From the NCBI GenBank assembly GCA_964492825.1, contig CAZBLP010000002.1, forward strand, positions 1 to 64,000: a stretch of DNA of 64,000 nt, given 5' to 3'. The stretch is from CAZBLP01 sp964492825. GTDB lineage: Bacteria; DYJV01. Shown one piece after another: positions 44,882 to 53,659 of this stretch (positions are counted from its first letter, which is position 1; every line of letters starts with the position of its first letter). The position numbers and the translations under genes were made by a program. Under the pieces are notes generated by a model, which saw nothing but the letters and a program-made list of their open reading frames with translations, was not told where the DNA came from and did no database searches.

Positions 44882-46152
44882 GTACGTTTTTATTTATTTT
44901 TTTAATGTTCTTATTTTTGCTTAATGCGCCCATATTTCTTGCAATAGCAATTTCTTCAATTTTTACTCTTCTATTTTTTACAGATTTTCCTCTGATTATG
45001 GTTACTCAAAGAATGGTTAATGCTGTTGATTCATTTCCTTTAATGGCTGTGCCTCTTTTTATGCTTGCAGGCGCACTTATGGATGTTGGAGGGATTTCAA
45101 AAAGAATAGTTAATTTTGCAGAAGCCCTTGTAGGTTGGCTACCTGGCGGGCTTGCAGCTGTTGCTGTTGTTGCAAGTATGTTTTTTGCCGGTATTTCTGG
45201 TTCTGCTGCTGCTGATACTGCTGCTGTTGGAGCATTGCTTATTCCAGCTATGATTCAAAGGGGATATAAAGACAGCTTCTCAGCGGCTATTCAAGCATCT
45301 GGTGGTTCTATAGGTGTTATTATCCCTCCAAGTATTCCTATGATTATTTATGGGTTTATTACTGGTACATCTATTTCAAAATTATTTGCAGCAGGGATAT
45401 TGCCAGGCATTTTAATGGGAATTTCCCTTATTTTAGTAGCAATTTTTATTTCAATTAAATATGGATATGGAAGTGCAGTGCCTTTTTCCATAAAAAATGT
45501 TTTTAAAACATTTAAAGAAGCTTTTTGGTCACTTGGTGCACCTATTATTATTCTTGGAGGAATTTTAGGAGGTGTTTTTACTGCCACAGAAGCAGCTGCT
45601 GTTGCGGTTATTTACGGATTTATTGTAGGAAAATTTATTTATAAAGAATTAAAATTTAAAAATATGCCAAAGTTATTAATTGAATCTGCTGTACTTGCTT
45701 CAATAATTCTTTTTATTATTGCCACTGCATCTATTTTTGGCTGGATTATTACAATGGAAAACATTCCTCAATTAATTGGTACAAAGATTCTAAGTCTTAC
45801 TCAAAATCCTATTTTAATACTTTTACTGATAAATTTGATTCTACTTATTGCCGGAACTTTTGTTGAAACAACAGTATCTCTTATTTTGCTTGTGCCTATA
45901 ATCATGCCGATTGTACCGAAGCTTGGGATAGATCCTATTCAAATGGGTGTTATAATTGTAACTAATCTTGCTATTGGTATGCTGACACCACCACTTGGTA
46001 TTTGTCTGATAGTGTCTTGTGGTATTTCAAGAAACTCAATTATTGAAGTAAGTAGAGCAATTTTACCATTTCTTTTTGCTCTAATTATAGACCTTTTAAT
46101 AATTTCATATTGGTCGCCAATTACAATGTTTATACCTTCTTTAATGAAATAA
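44878..46152 (+). CDS. dctM: TRAP transporter large membrane subunit (DctM)
   Basis: 424 residues with about twelve membrane helices. It uses the ion gradient to move substrate delivered by DctP. Family motifs are visible: VNAVDSFPLMAVPLFMLAGALMDVGG, FAGISGSAAADTAAVG, QASGGSIGVIIPPSIPMIIYG and TPPLGICLIVS. Overlaps dctQ; ends 18 bases before the end of the convergent GNAT gene. Confidence 0.94.
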   Translation: MSTFLFIFLMFLFLLNAPIFLAIAISSIFTLLFFTDFPLIMVTQRMVNAVDSFPLMAVPLFMLAGALMDVGGISKRIVNFAEALVGWLPGGLAAVAVVASMFFAGISGSAAADTAAVGALLIPAMIQRGYKDSFSAAIQASGGSIGVIIPPSIPMIIYGFITGTSISKLFAAGILPGILMGISLILVAIFISIKYGYGSAVPFSIKNVFKTFKEAFWSLGAPIIILGGILGGVFTATEAAAVAVIYGFIVGKFIYKELKFKNMPKLLIESAVLASIILFIIATASIFGWIITMENIPQLIGTKILSLTQNPILILLLINLILLIAGTFVETTVSLILLVPIIMPIVPKLGIDPIQMGVIIVTNLAIGMLTPPLGICLIVSCGISRNSIIEVSRAILPFLFALIIDLLIISYWSPITMFIPSLMK

Positions 46153-46170
46153 ATTAATAACCTTTGTTTT

Positions 46171-46737
46171 TTAAAACTCAAAAGACTCTCTTTCTTGTAA
46201 ATCGTGCATCATAATTGTCACATCGTATGTTTTACCAGTATCAGTCATAAAGTAATCTTCAAGATCGCATTTTCTGGAAAAACCTAATCTTCTAAATGAT
46301 TTTATTAATTTATAATGTTCTGAAATTATCTCTGCAATTATAAATTTTAAACCTAATTCCTTAGCTATTTTAATCTGGGATTTTACGAGATATGAACCTA
46401 ATCCAATACCCCTAAAATCTTTATCTAAAAAAATTCTAATTTCAGCCATATGTCTTTTTGATTTAGTCATAAAATGTAAGGTGGTATTACCTACTATTTT
46501 ATTTTCATATTGAGCAATAATTGGCAAAACCTTTAAAAAATCAATTTCACTATACCATCTTTCAACAGTTTCTTTATTTTTTACTTTATCTTTTAAAAAT
46601 ATCATATCAGATTCATCTGCTCTTTGAAATAATTCATAAACCATTTCTTTATCTTTATCAATTGTAGGTCTGATAATAACTTTTTTATAATTACTAAGTG
46701 TAACAAATTCTCTGAATTGTTTTATACGCTTCTTCAT
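46171..46737 (-). CDS. GNAT-family N-acetyltransferase
   Basis: 188 residues with the GNAT core: VIIRPTIDKDKEMVYELF start, acetyl-CoA loop FLDKDFRGIGLGSYLVKSQI and FRRLGFSRKCDLEDYF end. Substrate unknown. The frame can start at TTG 46749, but the ATG at 46737 has GGAGG five bases upstream. Divergent from the LysR gene and convergent with dctM. Confidence 0.85.
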   Translation of the reverse strand: MKKRIKQFREFVTLSNYKKVIIRPTIDKDKEMVYELFQRADESDMIFLKDKVKNKETVERWYSEIDFLKVLPIIAQYENKIVGNTTLHFMTKSKRHMAEIRIFLDKDFRGIGLGSYLVKSQIKIAKELGLKFIIAEIISEHYKLIKSFRRLGFSRKCDLEDYFMTDTGKTYDVTIMMHDLQERESFEF

Positions 46738-46848
46738 TTTAACCTCCAAATTGAACTTTTACTATATTTTACTATCATTTATTGCGAATATTATCAATAA
46801 AAAATAAAAATTTATTGATAAATTTACAAATATTTTATAATAAAAAGA

Positions 46849-47733
46849 ATGCTTTTAAAATGGCTTGAGACTTTTATTAGATTGTCTGAAAATAGGAATT
46901 TTTCAAAAACTGCAAAAGAGCTGTATTTAACTCAGCCTACAATTAGTAATCAAATAGCTCAACTGGAAAAAGAACTTGATGTGGTTTTAATAAATCGAAA
47001 TTATAAGAAATTCTCACTTACAAAAGCAGGTGAAATTCTATATTTCCATTCAATTAAAATTTTAAAGGATGTGGAAGTTTTAAAAGCATCTATTGACAAT
47101 CTTAAGGGGCTTAAAGAAGGTGAAATTCTAATTGGTGCAAGTACTTTGCCTGGAGAATATATTCTTCCTAAGATAATTTATTCCTTTAAAGAAAAATATC
47201 CTGAAATTATTATTAATTTAAGTATAAAAGATAGTTTTAAATGTATAGAAGAACTTAAAAACGGGAAAATAGAATTTGCTGTAGTGGGATTCAAAAATTA
47301 TGATAATACTTTGAATTTTTATGAACTATTTGATGATGAAATTATTTTTATTCATAATAAAAAAGGGGAGAGTTTTTATATATCAGATTTAAAAAAATTA
47401 TCTATTATTACACGAGAATATGGCTCAGGTACAATCTCCGTAGTAAGGGAATTTTTCAAAAGTAAAAATTTTTCATATGATTCCTTAAATTTCATTGCAA
47501 AATTAGGTAGTTTGAATGCAGTCAAAGAGATGGTAAAAGCAGGTCTTGGATATGCTTTTATTAGTAAAATATCAGTAAAAGAAGAGTTGAAAGATAAAAA
47601 ATTATACGAGGCTAAAATTCAAGAAGTAACTCCTATTTTCAGAAGATTTTATATTGTTACATCTAAAAATTTATCACTATCTCCTGCAAGCAAAAACTTT
47701 ATTGAAGTTTTGAAAAAAACATTTTCAAATTAA
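46849..47733 (+). CDS. LysR-family transcriptional regulator
   Basis: 294 residues. The N-terminal helix-turn-helix reads WLETFIRLSENRNFSKTAKELYLTQPTISNQIAQLEKEL; the rest is a PBP-like effector domain (GEILIGASTLPGEYILP, PEIIINLSIKDSFKCIEEL, KEMVKAGLGYAFIS). CysL-like in the effector start. The target may be the divergent GNAT gene or genes beyond; no LysR box could be assigned with confidence in the 111-base gap. Confidence 0.9.
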   Translation: MLLKWLETFIRLSENRNFSKTAKELYLTQPTISNQIAQLEKELDVVLINRNYKKFSLTKAGEILYFHSIKILKDVEVLKASIDNLKGLKEGEILIGASTLPGEYILPKIIYSFKEKYPEIIINLSIKDSFKCIEELKNGKIEFAVVGFKNYDNTLNFYELFDDEIIFIHNKKGESFYISDLKKLSIITREYGSGTISVVREFFKSKNFSYDSLNFIAKLGSLNAVKEMVKAGLGYAFISKISVKEELKDKKLYEAKIQEVTPIFRRFYIVTSKNLSLSPASKNFIEVLKKTFSN

Positions 47734-47826
47734 TATTTATTATTAAAACGCCAATTCTACAAATGCATTATTAATTCTTCTGCCTTTTAATTTGACTTAA
47801 TATGTAAAGATTGTTATAAAAATTTC

Positions 47827-48717
47827 ATGAAAAATAAAAAGTTTCTAACAACTTCAGAAGTGTCTGAACTGTTAAATATAAATGAAAAAAAGATCTATAT
47901 TCTTGCTCAAGAAGGGATTATTCCTGCTACAAAAATTACTGGAAAGTGGCTTTTTCCATATGATGAACTGGTATATTTCCTTAGATATGAGTCTTTAAAA
48001 AATCTTAAAAAAGGTATAACTTTTTCTCTATTAGAAAATAATATTTTAATTGGCGCAGGCTCAGATGACCCGATTTTATCAAAAATTTTCAATCATTTTT
48101 ATAATTTTTCAAAAACTACTTTATTTTATTCAACAGTTGGTAGCAAAAATGGAGTTAATATGTTGAAAAATAAGGTTGTTCATTTTGCATTCAGCCATTT
48201 GTACGATTTTAAAAAAAATGAATTTAATCTTCCATATTTAAAAGATATTTTTACAAATAACGACTATGTTGTTATAAATCTTTTTCATAGAGATATAGGA
48301 GTTGTTTCAAGCTTTGAGTTTTCTAATTTAGAAGAATTAAATAAAAAAAATTTAACCTTTATTTTACGTCAAAAGGGTTCTGGCATAAGAAATATAACTG
48401 AGAATATATTTGAGTCTGATAAATTGAAAAGAGTTGCTTTTAAATTTTTCCCTAATGAAGTTACAACTCATATTGAAGTTGCAAATCTTGTTAAAAACAA
48501 CAAAGAGTTTATTGGAATTACAACAAAATCAACAGCAAAAATTTTTGACCTATATTTTCATAAAATTTTTAAGGAAAGGTTTGATTTAATAACTTTAAAA
48601 GAATACTTTTTTAATAAAATATTTCAGCAATTTTATAATTTTATAATTGAAAAATTAAAAAAAGAACTTTCACCTGAAGGATACGATTTTAAAGAATGTG
48701 GTAAGATTATTATTTAA
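47827..48717 (+). CDS. Helix-turn-helix regulator with PBP-like ligand domain
   Basis: 296 residues. An excisionase/MerR-type HTH (FLTTSEVSELLNINEKKIYI, ITGKWLFPYDEL) is followed by a periplasmic-binding-protein-like domain (residues about 75-290; LIGAGSDDPILSKIFNHF, TLFYSTVGSKNGVNMLKN, LRQKGSGIRNITENIF, NNKEFIGITTKSTAKIF). This arrangement resembles regulators seen near molybdate/tungstate genes, and moeA lies about 5 kb upstream; the ligand remains unproven. The gene follows a LysR regulator and precedes an isochorismatase-family gene. Confidence 0.82.
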   Translation: MKNKKFLTTSEVSELLNINEKKIYILAQEGIIPATKITGKWLFPYDELVYFLRYESLKNLKKGITFSLLENNILIGAGSDDPILSKIFNHFYNFSKTTLFYSTVGSKNGVNMLKNKVVHFAFSHLYDFKKNEFNLPYLKDIFTNNDYVVINLFHRDIGVVSSFEFSNLEELNKKNLTFILRQKGSGIRNITENIFESDKLKRVAFKFFPNEVTTHIEVANLVKNNKEFIGITTKSTAKIFDLYFHKIFKERFDLITLKEYFFNKIFQQFYNFIIEKLKKELSPEGYDFKECGKIII

Positions 48718-48737
48718 AATATGAAAAAGGAGTTTTT

Positions 48738-49298
48738 ATGGGAAATATAGCCCTATTAATAATTGATATGCAAAACGACTTTGCAGGACCTGGTTGTCAT
48801 GCTAATAAAGTTATACCAAATGTAAAGAAATTGCTTGAATTTTTCAGAGCAAAAAAACTATCAATCTTTCACATATACAGAGAATACAGGGCAGATGCCT
48901 CCGATATTGAACTTTTTAGACTTGACAGATTTGTGAATGAAAAAAAGATATGTGTCCCTGGTACATTTGGAGCGGAAATTGTTGAGGAATTAAAACCTCT
49001 TGAAAATGAATATAGAATTGTAAAAAACAGATTCAGTGCTTTTATGAATACAGAGCTTGATTTTATTTTAAGAAGATTAAATATTAATCATATTGTAATA
49101 TCCGGTACTCAATATCCTAATTGTATTAGGACAACTGCTTTTGACGGAGTGTGTTACGATTATAAAGTTACTGTAGTTACTGATGCCACATCTGCGGAAA
49201 CAGAAGAGATAAAGCAGGCAAATATCATAGATATGAAAAATATAGGAATTTCTTGTATATCTCTTGAAGATATAATGAATAATCTTAAAGATTATTAA
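48738..49298 (+). CDS. Isochorismatase-family cysteine hydrolase
   Basis: 186 residues with the catalytic triad visible: Asp in LLIIDMQNDFAGPGC, Lys in IVKNRFSAFMNTELD and Cys in ISGTQYPNCIRTTAFD, plus the loop VTDATSAETEEI. Members hydrolyse amides or vinyl ethers such as nicotinamide or isochorismate; substrate unknown. AAGGAG is before the ATG. The 3' end overlaps the convergent PP-loop ATPase gene by 14 bases. Confidence 0.88.
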   Translation: MGNIALLIIDMQNDFAGPGCHANKVIPNVKKLLEFFRAKKLSIFHIYREYRADASDIELFRLDRFVNEKKICVPGTFGAEIVEELKPLENEYRIVKNRFSAFMNTELDFILRRLNINHIVISGTQYPNCIRTTAFDGVCYDYKVTVVTDATSAETEEIKQANIIDMKNIGISCISLEDIMNNLKDY

Positions 49299-50031
49299 CA
49301 GGAAGGTATTCAAGATTAACATTTCTTACTGAATTTGCAATATTTTTTTTAACTTTTTTATTTTCTTTATAAAGAGAATTAATAAAATTTTTTATTATTT
49401 CCCTGTTTTTACTTTTGCCTCTGTATGTGCATTTTTTTTCTATAATCGGTAATTCATTGATTTTTACATACTTTAATATCTGCTCTTCTGTTAAATATAT
49501 TAATGGCCTTATAATATTCAAACCTCCTTTAAAAAGAGATTGCTTGGGAAGCATTGTGCTAATATTACCGCTGAAAATTATATTTAAGAGCAGGGTTTCA
49601 TTCATATCATCCATATTATGTCCAAGAGCAAGTTTGTTGCATTTAAGCTGGTATGCAAGGTCAAAAAAGATTTTTCTTCTTATTTTGGAACATACAAAAC
49701 AGGGGTTTTCTTTGCTTTTTTCAGATATTACAAATTCTTTAATATTAACTGTTTTTATAATAACATTACAGTTGTAGTAATCTTTAAAAAATTTTTCTAC
49801 CTCTCTTAAGGTTTCGGAAAATTCACCATTATATACAAATACTGGTATAAGTTCGTAATCTATAGGCACAAAACTTTTTCTTTTAAACAAAGTGTCAAAA
49901 AGAGCGAGACTGTCCTTGCCTCCTGAAAATCCTACAAGAATCCTATCGTTGTTTTTGAGCATTTTAAAATCATTAATTGCTTTGCCAACAGTGGCTCTGA
50001 AATTTTTTAAAAAATAATTTTCTTTACTCAT
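49285..50031 (-). CDS. TtcA-like PP-loop ATPase (tRNA thiolation type)
   Basis: 248 residues of the PP-loop family: GFSGGKDSLALFDTLF ATP loop, CFVCSKIRRKIFFDLAYQL with a CxxC pair, KLALGHNMDDMNETLLLNI and RPLIYLTEEQILKYVKI. This order matches TtcA, which forms 2-thiocytidine at position 32 of tRNA. The second cysteine pair of TtcA is reduced to a single Cys here (KKCTYRGKSKN), leaving three Cys for an Fe-S cluster. TtuA-like enzymes are the alternative. It overlaps the upstream methyltransferase-like gene by eight bases. Confidence 0.85.
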   Translation of the reverse strand: MSKENYFLKNFRATVGKAINDFKMLKNNDRILVGFSGGKDSLALFDTLFKRKSFVPIDYELIPVFVYNGEFSETLREVEKFFKDYYNCNVIIKTVNIKEFVISEKSKENPCFVCSKIRRKIFFDLAYQLKCNKLALGHNMDDMNETLLLNIIFSGNISTMLPKQSLFKGGLNIIRPLIYLTEEQILKYVKINELPIIEKKCTYRGKSKNREIIKNFINSLYKENKKVKKNIANSVRNVNLEYLPVNNL

Positions 50032-50812
50032 TGAATATAGATGGAGAGAATATAAGGCTATCTTCCATTGTTTTTATAAAATTTAAACAATTTTGAATAT
50101 TAACATCGAAAATATTAACCAGACTGAAATCTATCCCTTTTGAATATGCCATTGATAAATATAAAGCATCAAGTTTTTTAATGCTTCTGTTTTTACCTGT
50201 TGAACCAGTAGTGAGATTTGAAAATCCCATTATAGTCCTGATTTCAGGTGAAATAGCATCTTTTACAATTGTTAGAAAATCAAGATTATTTTGGTTATAT
50301 TTCCCGCCATTTTCCCAGCCTAACGGTGCTACTATGGGATCGAGAATTATTTTATCAAAACTTAGACCATTTTCTAAGAATATATTTACAATATCTGTGG
50401 CTAAGATTATTTTATCATCAATTGTTAATGGGATATGATTATCCATTACAAGAGCAATAACATCCAAATTATTTTCAACAGCAATGGGTAAAATTTTATC
50501 AAATTTTTTACTGTCCATGGAAAATGAATTTAATATAGGCTCTGTTTTGCAATATTTTAAACATTCAAGTATGGATTCCCTATTTACAGTATCAATAACT
50601 ACTTTAAAATCATTAACCTCATACATAGTCTTAAATATAAACTTTACTATTTCAGATATCTCTTTTTTTATCTGTCCCAAATTAATATCAATATAATCAG
50701 AAAACAGCTGACATTTTTCAAAAAAATCATAGAAAAAACTTTTATTTTTTGTTTTGATATTTTGAAAAATAATTGGATTTGATAAAGTTAAATTATCTGT
50801 TACAACAAGCAT
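50024..50812 (-). CDS. Pterin-binding methyltransferase-like protein (AcsE/MeTr type)
   Basis: 262 residues with a TIM-barrel pterin-binding pattern: DYIDINLGQ, FKVVIDTVNRESILECLKY, ILNSFSMD, LDVIALVMDNHIPLTID, IILDPIVAPLGWENGG and TIMGFSNLTTGSTGKNRS. This run matches methyltetrahydrofolate:corrinoid-Fe/S-protein methyltransferase of the Wood-Ljungdahl pathway more than dihydropteroate synthase. The companion genes of that pathway are not here, so its partner is unknown. Overlaps the TtcA-like gene by eight bases. Confidence 0.78.
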   Translation of the reverse strand: MLVVTDNLTLSNPIIFQNIKTKNKSFFYDFFEKCQLFSDYIDINLGQIKKEISEIVKFIFKTMYEVNDFKVVIDTVNRESILECLKYCKTEPILNSFSMDSKKFDKILPIAVENNLDVIALVMDNHIPLTIDDKIILATDIVNIFLENGLSFDKIILDPIVAPLGWENGGKYNQNNLDFLTIVKDAISPEIRTIMGFSNLTTGSTGKNRSIKKLDALYLSMAYSKGIDFSLVNIFDVNIQNCLNFIKTMEDSLIFSPSIFNE

Positions 50813-50904
50813 ACTTGAACCTTTTGGGAATAAATATTTATAAAATTTCTGTTTCCAGTTGAAAGCTATATAAGGTTTTTGAATGTTCTATAAGTAAAAA
50901 AAAA

Positions 50905-50930
50905 GCAAAAGGTGTATTACCACCTTTTGC
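50905..50930 (-). terminator. Terminator after slyD
   Basis: Stem GCAAAAGGTG/CACCTTTTGC with a six-base loop, followed on the minus strand by a run of nine T residues; about 30 bases past the slyD stop. Confidence 0.88.
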
Positions 50931-50958
50931 CTAAAACACAGGTTTTATAATAAAATTA

Positions 50959-51462
50959 TTAACAGCCTGAACATCCGCTACAATCGGTAGGGCTACATGA
51001 TGTAGCAAAGCCTAAAAGCTGAGCAATTTCCTTTTCATCTGCTGCTGAGACATCAGTAATTTTTACTTCAAATTTTAATGTTTTTCCTGCTAAAGGATGA
51101 TTAAAATCAGCTGTTACTTCTCCGTTTTCAACTGCTGTTATCATAAACTGCATAGGTCTTCCTTCATTATCAGTCACTTCATATACCTGGCCAAGATCTA
51201 AATTACTTCCTTCAGGAAATCTGTCAACAGGAATTCTTTGAATAAGGTCTTCCCTCTTTTCGCCATATCCTTCGGTAGGTGCTACTTCAAAAGATTTTTC
51301 TTCATTTACACTCATTCCTTCCAAATTTTTCTCTACACCTGGAATAACCTGTGAATAACCATAGATAAAAGTAAAAGGCATATCTTTACTTTCATCCACC
51401 AAATTGCCATCTACAAACAATTTGTAATCAAATGCAACTTTCATGTTTTTACTAACTTTCAT
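50959..51462 (-). CDS. slyD: SlyD-type FKBP peptidyl-prolyl isomerase
   Basis: 167 residues: an FKBP domain interrupted by an insert-in-flap domain. MKVAFDYKLFVDGNLVDESKD, PFTFIYGYSQVIPGVEKNLEGM and the insert KREDLIQRIPVDRFPEGSNLD are SlyD-like. The C-terminus is short and Cys-rich (CSPTDCSGCSGC) instead of His-rich; it could bind nickel or zinc. SlyD works as chaperone and supplies nickel to hydrogenase maturation. AAGGAG precedes the ATG. It is coupled to the aroK end by overlap of its ATG. Confidence 0.92.
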   Translation of the reverse strand: MKVSKNMKVAFDYKLFVDGNLVDESKDMPFTFIYGYSQVIPGVEKNLEGMSVNEEKSFEVAPTEGYGEKREDLIQRIPVDRFPEGSNLDLGQVYEVTDNEGRPMQFMITAVENGEVTADFNHPLAGKTLKFEVKITDVSAADEKEIAQLLGFATSCSPTDCSGCSGC

Positions 51463-51979
51463 TCTTTCTCCTTAAATTTTATTCTTAGCAATATTTCATC
51501 TGCTACATCTTCAATGCTTTTAAAGTCACATGAGATGACAATGTTTGCTATTGAATTATAGCAGGAATGCCTCTTTTCAAAAAGACCGGATTTTAGTCTG
51601 AGAGGCCTGTTTATATCATTAAAAATTCTTTTAATCAATACATTTTTTGAATTTTTTAAATAAATTATTATACCTAATTTTTTTAAATAAGATTTTTCTT
51701 TTAAATAAAAGGGTAATCCTCCTCCTGTTGATATTACATTATTTGTAATTTTTTTTTTATAAGTTGTTCTGCTAATGTTTTTTCAAGGATTCTGAAATAA
51801 TTCTCACCGTAAACTCTAAAAATTTCAGAAATAGAAATATTTAAGTTATGTTCAATATAAGTATCAGTATCAAAAAACTCGTAATTTAATTTTGAAGCTA
51901 AACATTTACCAACAGAACTCTTGCCAGAGCCCATATATCCAATTAAAACAATATTTCTTTGGTTTGAAAAATTATACAT
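51459..51979 (-). CDS. aroK: Shikimate kinase AroK, reading frame broken at an A10 tract
   Basis: The gene begins at 51979 with an intact N-terminal half: P-loop IGYMGSGKSSVGKCLA, the shikimate-binding FFDTDTYIE and EIFRVYGENYFRILEKT. After EQLIKKK the frame runs through ten A residues (51749-51758 on the complementary strand) and stops at 51734-51736. In the next frame the protein continues perfectly: ITNNVISTGGGLPFYLKEK, then INRPLRLKSGLFEKR (lid and GGG motifs) to a TGA at 51459-51461. Eleven or eight A's would restore one frame of about 170 residues. Both halves are conserved, so this is a sequencing error, a fresh mutation, or a gene rescued by slippage. It follows pilQ, as in many pilMNOPQ-aroK loci, and leads into slyD. 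Confidence 0.85.
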
Positions 51980-52000
51980 TTTTGATTTTTAAGTTTGAAC

Positions 52001-53656
52001 CTATTTTAGTTCTTTTAAATATTTGTAGAAAACATAACCTTTTATACCTTTGAAATCAATATAATACCATGGTCTGTCTTTTCGCTGGAGTATTTTAACA
52101 ATTCTACCTTTTTTTAGAATAGAGAGTACTTTTGAACTGAGAAGAGGTTTTTGCCTGACTTTTAAATTTTTTACAACCTTAGCTTTATTTAAATTATCGC
52201 CTGACTTAACAGGATGTTTTTCATTTGCTTTTTTTTCTTCTTGAAATTTTTTTACAATTTTTTCTTGCTCAAAATTTACCAAACTTCTTTCAACAACATG
52301 TGGAGTAATAAATATGAGAAGTTCGCCTTTTATATTTGATTTTATATTATTTTTAAATAAAAAACCCACTATTGGCAAGTCAGAAAAAAATGGAACAGAG
52401 TCTTGACCTTTAGTCTCAGCATTTGATATTATGCCGCCTATTACAGCAGTTTCTCCGTTTTTTAAAAGGAGTTTGGTTTTAACTTCCTGAGTATTAATTG
52501 CGGGACCGTCAGTGGTTTGCTGGCCTATTGAATCTTTTGAAAGACTGAGATCAAGAAGTACCATTTTGTTAGGAGTAATATGAGGTGTTACCTCTAATTT
52601 TAATTTAGCATCTTTAAATTCTGTTTTTGTGCCTTGATCACTAACTGTTTTGTAAGGAATTTCTTGACCTTGCTCAATAACAGCTTTTTCATTGTCAAGT
52701 GCTATTACTTTAGGCGATGAAATTTCTTTAGCCATGTTTTTTGATTTTAAAGCAGTTAATTTAACAGATAAATTATAGTAACCCCATTTGCCGAAAATTA
52801 ACCCCAGCCCACCAACAGGAGACTGAACTGTTGGGGCATTAACAACATAATTACCTGGGATTGAGACAGCTGTATAATTTGTTGTTTTTTGGCTGGTCCC
52901 TGGAGGTTGAATGCTTGTTGTTGGATTGGTTATATCGGTGCTTCCAGTAGAGCCTCCTGTAATACCATAAAAGAAATCTTTGGATGTTATTCTCTGAACA
53001 AAAGAGCCACCCCATTGTATACCAAGTTCTTTGGAAGCAGTGTTTTTAATAACTATAATTTTGGCTTCTATTATAACTTGAGGTGTAGGCTTGTCGAGGA
53101 TTTTAATGACTTTTTCGATTTCTTTCATATTTTTTTCAATATCAGTTATAATAAAAGAATTTGTCCTTGTATCTGAAATCAATTTTCCTCTGCTGGAAAG
53201 AAGAGAACTAATATTGCTGTTGATATCTGATACTTTTGCAAAGTTAACGTTAATTATTTTAGTGTATAATGGTGCTAATTCTTTTTTTCTTTCCTTTTCT
53301 TTAATCTTTTCAAGCTCTTTCCTTTTCTTTTCATCCTGTTTTTTTTGGATATATTCTTTGCTTACAATCCTAACAACATTGCCGTCTTCTATTTTTTCAA
53401 GATTTTTCATGTTTAAGATAATTTTAAGTGCTTGATCCCATGGAACGTTTTTAAGTCTTATTGTTATTGTGCCTTTAACATCTTCGTCAATTAAAAAATT
53501 TTTGTTCTCATATTCTGCAAATAACATTAAAACATTTTTAAGATCAGCATCTTTAAAAACAAGGCTGACTTTTTCTCCTTTGTAATTGCCAGAATAAGCA
53601 AGAGTAGTGTATGATAACAGAAAAATCATTAAGATTTTTAAAATTAGTTTAAACAT
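52001..53656 (-). CDS. pilQ: Type IV pilus secretin PilQ with C-terminal SH3-like domain
   Basis: 551 residues, signal peptide at the start (MFKLILKILMIFLLSYTTLAYS). Domains in order: STN (about 30-95, VSLVFKDADLKNVLMLFAE), NolW (about 130-200, KIINVNFAKVSDINSN), secretin channel (about 280-460, VTPHITPNKMVLLDLSL, ETAVIGGIISNAE, PFFSDLPIVGFLFK, LLIFITPHVV) and, after about 30 residues, an SH3-like domain (about 485-551, VKNLKVRQKPLLSSKVLSIL, VFYKYLKEL). It forms the outer-membrane pore for pilus fibres. It lacks the N-terminal AMIN domain typical of PilQ and carries the SH3 at the other end. Last pil gene in the order M-N-O-P-Q. Confidence 0.92.
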   Translation of the reverse strand: MFKLILKILMIFLLSYTTLAYSGNYKGEKVSLVFKDADLKNVLMLFAEYENKNFLIDEDVKGTITIRLKNVPWDQALKIILNMKNLEKIEDGNVVRIVSKEYIQKKQDEKKRKELEKIKEKERKKELAPLYTKIINVNFAKVSDINSNISSLLSSRGKLISDTRTNSFIITDIEKNMKEIEKVIKILDKPTPQVIIEAKIIVIKNTASKELGIQWGGSFVQRITSKDFFYGITGGSTGSTDITNPTTSIQPPGTSQKTTNYTAVSIPGNYVVNAPTVQSPVGGLGLIFGKWGYYNLSVKLTALKSKNMAKEISSPKVIALDNEKAVIEQGQEIPYKTVSDQGTKTEFKDAKLKLEVTPHITPNKMVLLDLSLSKDSIGQQTTDGPAINTQEVKTKLLLKNGETAVIGGIISNAETKGQDSVPFFSDLPIVGFLFKNNIKSNIKGELLIFITPHVVERSLVNFEQEKIVKKFQEEKKANEKHPVKSGDNLNKAKVVKNLKVRQKPLLSSKVLSILKKGRIVKILQRKDRPWYYIDFKGIKGYVFYKYLKELK

Positions 53657-53659
53657 TAG

